Positions 1 to 4,619 of a stretch of 6,296 bases of DNA are shown here, piece by piece; the first letter of the stretch is position 1, and the number at the start of each line of letters is the position of its first letter. The stretch is from an uncultured Leucothrix sp. Lineage in GTDB: Bacteria; Pseudomonadota; Gammaproteobacteria; Thiotrichales; Thiotrichaceae. The stretch lies in NCBI GenBank assembly GCA_937923375.1, contig CALAJG010000162.1, forward strand, positions 1 through 6,296, in the 5' to 3' direction. Under the pieces are notes generated by a model. The model worked only from the letters and a program-made list of their open reading frames with translations. It was not told where the DNA came from and ran no database searches. The position numbers and the translations under genes were made by a program.

Positions 1-123
1 GCCTACTTGCATGGATATTCTTATGCAGAGTTAGCATCCCGCTACAATATTCCCATCAACACGGTACGCACGTGGTTACGTCGCAGCCTGTTGAAACTAA
101 AAGGGTGTTTAAGCAATGAATGA
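1..123 (+). CDS. ECF-type RNA polymerase sigma factor, C-terminal end (partial)
   Basis: Only the last 40 codons are in the window; the gene enters from the left edge in frame 1 and stops with TGA at 121-123. The visible peptide contains YSYAELASRYNIPINTVRTW followed by a basic LRRSLLKLKG tail. This is a sigma70 region 4.2 helix-turn-helix, the part that contacts the -35 element, and the protein ends directly after it as ECF sigma factors do. The overlapping next gene encodes an RskA-family anti-sigma factor, which suggests a SigK-like ECF regulator held inactive at the inner membrane. The region 2 half lies outside the window, so the exact ECF group cannot be assigned. The partial state is a window-edge effect, not a truncation of the gene. 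Confidence 0.88.
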   Translation, partial: AYLHGYSYAELASRYNIPINTVRTWLRRSLLKLKGCLSNE

Positions 124-799
124 ACATAATGACGACTTGCTAGTAGCAGAGTATGCATTAGGATTGCTTGATCATCTTGAAGCAGCTGCGATTAGAAAAC
201 GCCTAACACAGGATTCGACACTCAGAAAGCGTTACCTGAATTGGACAGAACATTTAGCATCGCTTTATTTGGATGTTGAAGAGGTAACACCACCTCCAGC
301 GTTGAAAGCCACTATCGAAAAACGTTTATTCTCTGAAAAACCGATAGACAGGAAAACACGTTCAAAAATGCTGCCTTGGCTGTGGCCTGTAAACTTGGTC
401 AGTAGTTTGCTGCTGGCCGGCTTAGTAGGATTCATTTACCATCACTCTCAGCAGCCGCTGTTCAAGCCTGACTTTGTTGCAAGCCTGAAGACAGATGATC
501 AGTCGTTACAGGTTGTGGCTCACTACGATGAGTCACATGGCTTACTGCAAGTCTTGTCGACCAAAGCGATCCCCGCTGCCGGTCGCTCTTTTGAGCTTTG
601 GTTGATTGCCGGTGATAATCCACCGGTTTCGCTGGGAATTTTGAGTGTGATTAGCCAGCAAAAAATCAAACTACCACTCGACCAGTCTTCTCAGATTATC
701 GGTTCAACACTGGCAATTAGCGATGAGCCAGCAGGTGGTTCATCCACAGGCGGTCCGACGGGGCCAGTGCTAACTACTGCAAAAGTGCTTGGAATTTGA
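116..799 (+). CDS. RskA-family transmembrane anti-sigma factor
   Basis: The 227-residue protein has the layout of anti-sigma-K factors. Residues 1-55 form a cytoplasmic sigma-binding helical domain with the typical AEYALGLLD start (11-19) and no zinc-finger Cys/His motif. One transmembrane segment spans about 88-108 (WLWPVNLVSSLLLAGLVGFI). The periplasmic RskA domain follows, with signatures SFELWLIAGDNPPVSLGIL (158-176) and EPAGGSSTGGPTGPV (204-218). It should sequester the upstream sigma factor until regulated proteolysis releases it. The ATG at 116 lies inside the sigma gene, giving an 8-bp overlap (ATGAATGA), so the two are translationally coupled and co-transcribed; an AAAGGG stretch upstream may serve as Shine-Dalgarno. 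The convergent neighbour is a FAS1 lipoprotein, the class of target regulated by SigK/RskA in mycobacteria. Family assignment is firm; the signal and regulon are inferred. Confidence 0.9.
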   Translation: MNEHNDDLLVAEYALGLLDHLEAAAIRKRLTQDSTLRKRYLNWTEHLASLYLDVEEVTPPPALKATIEKRLFSEKPIDRKTRSKMLPWLWPVNLVSSLLLAGLVGFIYHHSQQPLFKPDFVASLKTDDQSLQVVAHYDESHGLLQVLSTKAIPAAGRSFELWLIAGDNPPVSLGILSVISQQKIKLPLDQSSQIIGSTLAISDEPAGGSSTGGPTGPVLTTAKVLGI

Positions 800-826
800 A
801 ACTATGGTGCTGCGCAGTTAGTGTGC

Positions 827-852
827 AAAAAAGGCCCGACGAGTAGTGGGCC
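827..852 (-). terminator. Intrinsic terminator of the FAS1 lipoprotein gene
   Basis: Read on the minus strand, a GGCCCAC / GTcGGGCC stem (7 bp with one bulged C, loop TACTC) is followed directly by six T residues (A827-A832 on the plus strand). It begins about 35 bp after the stop codon of the FAS1 gene and sits between two convergent genes. On the plus strand no U-tract follows the stem directly, so it is unlikely to serve the rskA-like gene efficiently. Confidence 0.75.
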
Positions 853-887
853 AAAGGGAATTAAAATTTCATTTTTTGAATAATCAA

Positions 888-1484
888 TTACTGCTTTGGC
901 AGTAATACCGTGTCAATAACATGAATCACGCCGTTAGATTGCTTCACATCAGCGACAGTTACGGTGGCTGTTCGTCCGTTTTCATCAGTCAACAGAATCT
1001 TGCCGCCACGGTAGCGGGCTTTCAAGACACATCCACCCAAGGTTTTTACCGGATGAACACCAGAGTCATCGGCAATCATCGTTTGAATGGCCGAAGACAT
1101 GGCGGCGGCTCCGACTACATGGCAAGTCAGCACTTTAGTTAATGCGGCTTTGTTTTCTGGCTTAAGAAGATTAGCCACTGCGCCTGCTGGTAAGGCATCG
1201 AACGCTGAGTTAACTGGCGCAAATACCGTGAATGGACCAGGGCCTTGTAGCGTCTCAACCAAGCCTGCCGCTTGAACAGCAGCCACTAAAGTGGTGTGAT
1301 CTTTTGAGTTTACCGCGTTTTCGATAATGTTCTTACTGGAGAACATCGCTGCGCCACCGACCATTGGGTTTTCACTTGCCATTGGTTTCATGGCTTTAGC
1401 TTCTACGGCAGCAGGTGGCGCGCCGGCACAGGCGGTCAATACGGCACTAACGGTAGCAATCGATAATAGGTTGAAAATTTTCAT
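888..1484 (-). CDS. FAS1 (fasciclin/beta-Ig-H3) domain lipoprotein
   Basis: The product is a 198-residue exported lipoprotein with one FAS1 domain, a fold used for adhesion and surface interactions. The start is the ATG at 1484, which has AAGGA 8 nt upstream; a longer reading would need a GTG at 1535 and would spoil the signal peptide. Residues 1-18 are a lipoprotein signal ending in the lipobox LTAC, so Cys19 is the lipidated N-terminus. Ala at +2 favours the outer membrane. An Ala/Pro-rich linker (20-47) precedes FAS1 (about 50-197), with the H1 motif TVFAPVNSAF (86-95) and the C-terminal H2 motif NGVIHVIDTVLLP (184-196). Cys121 replaces the aromatic residue usual before His in the central YH-type motif, and Cys152 could be its disulfide partner. 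FAS1 proteins MPT70/MPT83 are SigK/RskA targets in mycobacteria; the same pairing next door suggests similar control here. Confidence 0.93.
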   Translation of the reverse strand: MKIFNLLSIATVSAVLTACAGAPPAAVEAKAMKPMASENPMVGGAAMFSSKNIIENAVNSKDHTTLVAAVQAAGLVETLQGPGPFTVFAPVNSAFDALPAGAVANLLKPENKAALTKVLTCHVVGAAAMSSAIQTMIADDSGVHPVKTLGGCVLKARYRGGKILLTDENGRTATVTVADVKQSNGVIHVIDTVLLPKQ

Positions 1485-1502
1485 AGCATTATTCCTTAGT
1501 TT

Positions 1503-1523
1503 TCTGAGGCTTGTTACCTCAGA
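1503..1523 (-). promoter_or_regulatory. Hairpin in the leader of the FAS1 gene
   Basis: TCTGAGG (1503-1509 on the plus strand) and CCTCAGA (1517-1523) form a perfect 7-bp inverted repeat around a 7-nt loop, about 20 bp upstream of the FAS1 start codon and just before its AAGGA ribosome site. No T-tract follows on the minus strand, so it is not a terminator. It could stabilise the mRNA 5' end, modulate ribosome access, or be an operator. Its function is not known. Confidence 0.4.
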
Positions 1524-1533
1524 TATTAAAAAC

Positions 1534-1558
1534 ACGAGTTAAGGGTTAAAAAAGTTTC
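1534..1558 (-). promoter_or_regulatory. Weak candidate ECF-type promoter for the FAS1 gene
   Basis: On the minus strand GAAACT (1553-1558) is followed after 16 nt by CGTGTT, a layout like the GAAC / CGT-type promoters read by many ECF sigma factors. It is placed to give a leader of about 40-50 nt containing the hairpin at 1503-1523. The match is by eye to a loose consensus, and the sigma factor's own promoter is outside the window for comparison, so this is a weak call. Confidence 0.2.
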
Positions 1559-1600
1559 ATGTAGAAATGAAATACGGTTGTTGGCAAACAACAAAGTGAT

Positions 1601-2125
1601 TTAGAAGGTATACAGCACGTTCAGGTTAATGAAGTTCGCTATACCGTCATCAACGCGGTATTCATCCCAAGAGCCCCTGACTTTAAATCGACGGTTTAAC
1701 TTGAAGTCTAGACCTGCACCGTGCACAAGATTGTGACCACCCCGGTCACTAATCGCAGCACCGTTGGAATCCTCAACTTCATAATCCCATTCCCAAAAAC
1801 CTAACTTGCCAAACACAGAAAAACGTGGGCCAATCGGGTAGCTTGCTAATAGATTAATTTCGAGTCCATCCAGATCGGATGAAAAGCCAAGCGATGATGA
1901 GTTGTAGGAGCCAAAGTCGGTGTAGCCAGCTTCAACCGCAAAGAAACGATTGACTTGGTAACCAGCAAATAACTTTTTGCCCATTTCGTCATCAATGCCG
2001 GTTTCATTGAGCTTGGCATCACCTAAGCCAACACCAAAGTAGACGCCGGGACTGGCAATGGTCGTGCTACTAGCACTGCTGATTAGCAATGTGGCAGCCA
2101 GAAGCCATTGTTTAGATATTTCCAT
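1601..2125 (-). CDS. Small OmpA/OmpX-like outer-membrane beta-barrel protein
   Basis: The 174-residue product has a signal peptide (1-24: basic start, hydrophobic WLLAATLLI core, likely cleavage after TTIA). It then alternates amphipathic strands typical of an 8-stranded barrel: GVYFGVGLG (27-35), a FAGYQVNRFFAVEAGYTDFG stretch, SYPIGPRFSVFGKLGFWEW, a GLDFKLNRRFKVRGSWDEY stretch, and the final FINLNVLYTF. The terminal Phe is the BAM recognition residue of outer-membrane proteins. The size fits the OMP_b-brl/OmpA-membrane family without a peptidoglycan-binding domain. I chose the ATG at 2125 because GGAG sits 6 nt upstream; the ATG at 2137 has no ribosome site. It lies 104 bp downstream of the S24-like gene with no clear terminator between, so read-through is possible. 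The role (porin, adhesion or envelope stability) cannot be read from sequence. Confidence 0.85.
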   Translation of the reverse strand: MEISKQWLLAATLLISSASSTTIASPGVYFGVGLGDAKLNETGIDDEMGKKLFAGYQVNRFFAVEAGYTDFGSYNSSSLGFSSDLDGLEINLLASYPIGPRFSVFGKLGFWEWDYEVEDSNGAAISDRGGHNLVHGAGLDFKLNRRFKVRGSWDEYRVDDGIANFINLNVLYTF

Positions 2126-2229
2126 TGTTATCTCCATAAGTTTATCGGTATTAAGAGAATTTCCCAGCCGTCTATAAGGCAGACAAATTTTCTACAGATA
2201 AAGGTACGGAGCTTGTTTAGCGAGTGGAT

Positions 2230-2607
2230 TTAATAATAATTTTTATGATAGCTGCGGCGCTTACCCGCCCGCTGTGTAATCACGCCTTCGATCTGTGAAA
2301 TCCCTTTGATCTCAATGGTTTCGTACAAATCGTTTAGCGGGGCCAAATAGTAACGATCATCAATGATTCGCAGCTGCCGAAAGATATATTCATCCGCGTT
2401 ATCTTTGGCAAACACATATGCACCATCCTTAGCCAAACCGGTAGGGTCAATAATGATGATGCAACCCGTGGCAAACTCAGGCTCCATGCTGTCATCCAGC
2501 GCCTGAAGGGCAAACGGCTCAGATTCAGAACAGCTGCTATCGCTAGCCATCGCCGATGAAATATCGTTGCTAAAGGCTTGTTGAATTGAAATCTTAGTTT
2601 CTTGCAT
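2230..2607 (-). CDS. S24/LexA-UmuD-fold protein lacking the catalytic Lys and any DNA-binding domain
   Basis: The 125-residue protein matches the C-terminal S24 peptidase fold of LexA, UmuD and phage repressors from about residue 34 to 112. It has ALDDSMEPEFATGCIIIID (36-54, nucleophile-type Ser40 before Met), KDGAYVFAK (60-68), YIFRQLRIIDDRYYLAPLN (74-92) and a closing IEGVI (106-110). Where LexA-type proteins carry the catalytic Lys (vKrL), this one reads FRQL, with Arg77. The N-terminus is a short Ser-rich tail (17-30) with no helix-turn-helix and no obvious Ala-Gly or Cys-Gly cleavage site. It starts 12 bp after the cysG stop, and its Shine-Dalgarno (TAGGAG, 9 nt from ATG) overlaps that stop, so the two are co-transcribed and probably translationally coupled. 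It may be a folded but non-proteolytic member. Family is confident, function unknown. Confidence 0.75.
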   Translation of the reverse strand: MQETKISIQQAFSNDISSAMASDSSCSESEPFALQALDDSMEPEFATGCIIIIDPTGLAKDGAYVFAKDNADEYIFRQLRIIDDRYYLAPLNDLYETIEIKGISQIEGVITQRAGKRRSYHKNYY

Positions 2608-2619
2608 GGCGGCAGACTC

Positions 2620-4044
2620 CTAAGTATTGTGTAGGCTAAAGTCAGTTTCTTTGACGTGGCGTTCGGGTTGATACCAATTTAGTTTATCGTGCAGCTTTAC
2701 CACTTCACCAATAATCGTCAGGGTAGGAGCTGAAACACCGCTTTCTATGACTTTTTCCGGCAACGTAGCCAGCGTCGCAATGTGCACCCGTTGATTGCGC
2801 GTTGTACCTTTTTCGATTAAGGCGGCGGGCATATTGGCTGACATGCCGTGAAGTTGAAGCTGCTTGCTTATTTCAGAAATGCCGCTTAACCCCATATAAA
2901 AAACTAAGGTGTGGTTGGCCTGAGTCAGCTGCTCCCAATTTAGATTGATTGTGCCATCTTTTAAGTGACCGGTGGCAAACGTGACCGACTGAGCATGGTC
3001 GCGATGAGTCAATGGGATTCCTGCATAAGCCGCACAACCTGAGGCTGCGGTAACAGCGGGGACTACCTGAAACGGCACTCCATGCTCGGTCAGGGTTTCA
3101 ATCTCTTCACCGCCGCGACCAAATATAAACGGGTCGCCACCTTTAAGGCGTAACACCCGCTTGCCTTGCTTAGCTTTCTCGACTAACAGATCATTGATCT
3201 TTTGCTGTGGAACGGCATGGTCATCCTTTTGTTTACCAACGTATAAGCGTTCGGCTTCAGGATTGGCCATGTCCAGAATGGGTTGCGAAACCAAACGGTC
3301 ATAGACCATGACATCCGCTTGTTGCATCAAACGAACCGCCTTAAACGTCAATAAGTCTGGATCACCAGGGCCAGCGCCTACGAGATAGACTTCGCCCATC
3401 GGACTGGTTTCTAAGCCTTGCTCCAGCATTTCATCTAAATGCAGTCGTGCACTGGCTTCTTGCCCAGCGTAAACCAATTCAGAGACGGGGCCTTTTAATG
3501 CATTTTCCCAAAACTGTTTGCGTTGCGTTTGCTTGGGGAAAAAGGATTTTACTTTTTTGCGATATTCTTCCGTAATGCCAGCCAGTCGGCCGCAAGCTGA
3601 TGGAATCATCGCTTCCAATTGCATGCGTAGTTGCCGTGCTAGAACCGGCGATGCTCCACCCGTGGAAACGGCAATCACCACTGGAGAACGATCAAGCACC
3701 GAAGGAAGAACGAAATTGCAATTATCCGGATCATCAGCAATATTAACCAGCTGGTGTTTTGCCTCAGCCAATTTACCGATGTGACGGTTTATCTCTCGGC
3801 TGTTTGTGGCAGCAAATACCAGATAGGCATCGTTAAGATCTGAATCCAAAAAAACGCGTGAATGATGCTGCAGCTTTCCTGTTGCCACATGCTGTTGAAT
3901 TTCTTGAGTAATTACCGGCGAAACAACGGTAATGTGCGCCCCTGAGTCTAGTAAGCTGGACACTTTGCGGGTTGCCACCAAACCTCCACCGATCACCACG
4001 CAAGGCTTGTTGCGTATACTGATAAAAATCGGAAGGTGTTTCAT
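2620..4044 (-). CDS. cysG: Siroheme synthase (uroporphyrinogen-III C-methyltransferase / precorrin-2 dehydrogenase / ferrochelatase)
   Basis: This 474-residue fusion makes siroheme, the cofactor of sulfite and nitrite reductases, from uroporphyrinogen III. The N-terminal half (about 1-150) is the NAD-dependent dehydrogenase/ferrochelatase, with Rossmann motif VVIGGGLVATRKV (16-28), Asp104 at the position catalytic in Salmonella CysG, and STGGASPVLARQLR (127-140). A dimerisation segment with RKQFWE (175-180) follows. The C-terminal methyltransferase begins at EVYLVGAGPGDPDLLT (218-233), with VYDRLVS (247-253, Asp249), RLKGGDPFIFGRGGEE (299-314), the SAM-binding ASGCAAYAGIPLTHRD (334-349) and VFYMGL (381-386). 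Thr128 stands where Salmonella has phosphorylatable Ser128. Length is close to the Salmonella enzyme plus about 15 extra C-terminal residues. The ATG at 4044 has AGGA 8 nt upstream. No domain or key residue is missing. The S24-like gene follows as a coupled partner. Confidence 0.97.
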   Translation of the reverse strand: MKHLPIFISIRNKPCVVIGGGLVATRKVSSLLDSGAHITVVSPVITQEIQQHVATGKLQHHSRVFLDSDLNDAYLVFAATNSREINRHIGKLAEAKHQLVNIADDPDNCNFVLPSVLDRSPVVIAVSTGGASPVLARQLRMQLEAMIPSACGRLAGITEEYRKKVKSFFPKQTQRKQFWENALKGPVSELVYAGQEASARLHLDEMLEQGLETSPMGEVYLVGAGPGDPDLLTFKAVRLMQQADVMVYDRLVSQPILDMANPEAERLYVGKQKDDHAVPQQKINDLLVEKAKQGKRVLRLKGGDPFIFGRGGEEIETLTEHGVPFQVVPAVTAASGCAAYAGIPLTHRDHAQSVTFATGHLKDGTINLNWEQLTQANHTLVFYMGLSGISEISKQLQLHGMSANMPAALIEKGTTRNQRVHIATLATLPEKVIESGVSAPTLTIIGEVVKLHDKLNWYQPERHVKETDFSLHNT

Positions 4045-4053
4045 GCGCTTGTT

Positions 4054-4092
4054 CCTGAATAGAATGCCTGAGTCGAGGGTGCTCTGTTCAGG
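4054..4092. promoter_or_regulatory. Inverted repeat in the cysG upstream region
   Basis: CCTGAATAGA (4054-4063) and TCTGTTCAGG (4083-4092) are complementary over 10 positions with one T-G wobble when read as plus-strand RNA, and over 9 of 10 as minus-strand RNA. The loop is about 19 nt and holds a second CCTGA copy (4067-4071) that could pair instead with TCAGG. On the minus strand the structure would lie in the cysG leader, ending about 10 nt before the start codon and reaching into its ribosome site. On the plus strand it precedes the small ORF at 4114. No T-tract follows on either side, so it is not a standard terminator. Confidence 0.4.
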
Positions 4093-4102
4093 CCGTTATT
4101 AA

Positions 4103-4170
4103 AGGAGGGTATTATGTGCCAAGCGTCTGCCGAACTAAATACCTCATGTCTATTTTTCCCATTCCATTAA
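4103..4170 (+). CDS. Possible 18-residue small ORF with a near-perfect Shine-Dalgarno
   Basis: AGGAGG (4103-4108, within AAAGGAGGG) lies 5 nt before an ATG at 4114, which opens an 18-codon frame ending in TAA at 4168-4170 (MCQASAELNTSCLFFPFH). It runs opposite to the surrounding genes, and its last 21 bases overlap the 3' end of the 78-residue protein gene in antisense. The ribosome site is as strong as any in the window, but the peptide is too short for a family call and no convincing plus-strand promoter was seen. The motif could be chance, or part of a minus-strand element: the same bases give CATAAT at 4111-4116, a possible -10 box for cysG. Confidence 0.2.
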
Positions 4171-4386
4171 TACTGGCTTTTCGCGGGTTTCCAGCAATAG
4201 TTCTTCTGCCTGAAGCTGGTTTACTGCATGCACCATTTTAATTGTTATGTTGGTACCGGCTGGCAACTCTGCGCGTTGAGCGCGAGCATAGACCTTAGCG
4301 TCTTTAAAAGACTCGAACGATGTGAGGTAATCCAGATTCTTGACAATGGGCGTTGGCTGGGTAATTTTAAAAACGTAATAAGCCAT
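4150..4386 (-). CDS. Hypothetical 78-residue cytoplasmic protein upstream of cysG
   Basis: I do not recognise a named family. The protein has no signal peptide, membrane segment or Cys, and is rich in charged residues and predicted mixed alpha/beta: a strand-like MAYYVFKI start, a helix about FESFKDAKVYARAQRAEL (24-41), a strand about TNITIKMVHA, and a Glu-rich C-terminal helix ending LMEWEK. The start is supported by GGAG 7 nt upstream and by a sigma70-like promoter at 4421-4448. It is the first gene of a same-strand run followed 105 bp later by cysG, so it may be co-transcribed with siroheme synthesis. Coding potential looks real because of promoter, ribosome site and good amino-acid balance; the function cannot be assigned. 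Confidence 0.7.
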   Translation of the reverse strand: MAYYVFKITQPTPIVKNLDYLTSFESFKDAKVYARAQRAELPAGTNITIKMVHAVNQLQAEELLLETREKPVLMEWEK

Positions 4387-4420
4387 GAAATTTCTCCGAT
4401 TTAAGCTAAAGTTTACGGTA

Positions 4421-4448
4421 ATTATGCAGGGTTTTGTGTATGCCTCAA
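4421..4448 (-). promoter_or_regulatory. Sigma70-like promoter for the 78-residue protein gene (and perhaps cysG)
   Basis: On the minus strand TTGAGG (plus 4443-4448) and CATAAT (plus 4421-4426) are separated by 16 nt, matching 4 of 6 and 5 of 6 consensus positions. Transcription would begin near 4414, giving a leader of about 28 nt with the GGAG ribosome site. The placement and match are good for an unaided call. Confidence 0.5.
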
Positions 4449-4465
4449 TAGGTAGAGGTCTGGCC

Positions 4466-4495
4466 TTAGCATTGGATTCTGGCTGGTTCTATAGG
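4466..4495 (+). promoter_or_regulatory. Candidate promoter for the tpa-like aminotransferase
   Basis: TTAGCA (4466-4471) and TATAGG (4490-4495) are separated by 18 nt and each match 4 of 6 sigma70 consensus positions. The start would be near 4502, giving a leader of about 118 nt that includes the hairpins at 4514-4576. The match is weak and an activator may be needed; no closer promoter with better boxes was found between 4500 and 4619. Confidence 0.3.
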
Positions 4496-4513
4496 AGTTT
4501 AACTGGCGACAGG

Positions 4514-4576
4514 TATGCTTCAGGCATAAAAAAGAATTGCTGACGATCATCATAGTGATTGCCTTTTTGTTATGCC
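4514..4576 (+). promoter_or_regulatory. Leader with mutually exclusive hairpins upstream of tpa
   Basis: GCATA at 4524-4528 can pair with TATGC at 4514-4518 (5 bp, loop TTCAG) or, as GGCATAA (4523-4529), with TTATGCC at 4570-4576 (7 bp, extendable by AAAA/TTTT past a bulged G4569). Inside the larger pairing a third hairpin, CGATCAT (4544-4550) with GTGATTG (4555-4561), loop CATA, is followed by CC and five T residues at 4564-4568, like a weak terminator. The large pairing would sequester that T-tract. This arrangement resembles an attenuator, but the stems are AU-rich and partly wobble, and transcription of this stretch is assumed. Confidence 0.35.
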
Positions 4577-4619
4577 CACTAGTTATTTGTAAGAACGCGA
4601 GTGTTCAGAGGATTTAAAA

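Noticed and set aside
921..1542. Several plus-strand open frames (62-73 codons) opposite the FAS1 gene
   Set aside because: They are antisense to a clear FAS1 lipoprotein and overlap each other in different frames, as chance frames do.
1577..1592. GTTGTT / AACAAC inverted repeat just after the outer-membrane protein gene
   Set aside because: A 6-bp AT-rich stem with no following T-tract is too weak to call a terminator.
3518..3784. An 88-codon plus-strand open frame inside cysG
   Set aside because: It is antisense to the conserved dehydrogenase/dimerisation region of cysG and shows no start signal or domain.
4015..4020. TATACT -10-like box on the plus strand inside the start of cysG
   Set aside because: No -35 box is present at a suitable distance, and it lies in coding sequence, so it does not support a promoter for the small ORF.
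4424..4543. A 39-residue plus-strand frame in the region upstream of tpa
   Set aside because: There is no Shine-Dalgarno before the ATG, the start falls within the minus-strand promoter, and the peptide has no recognisable feature.
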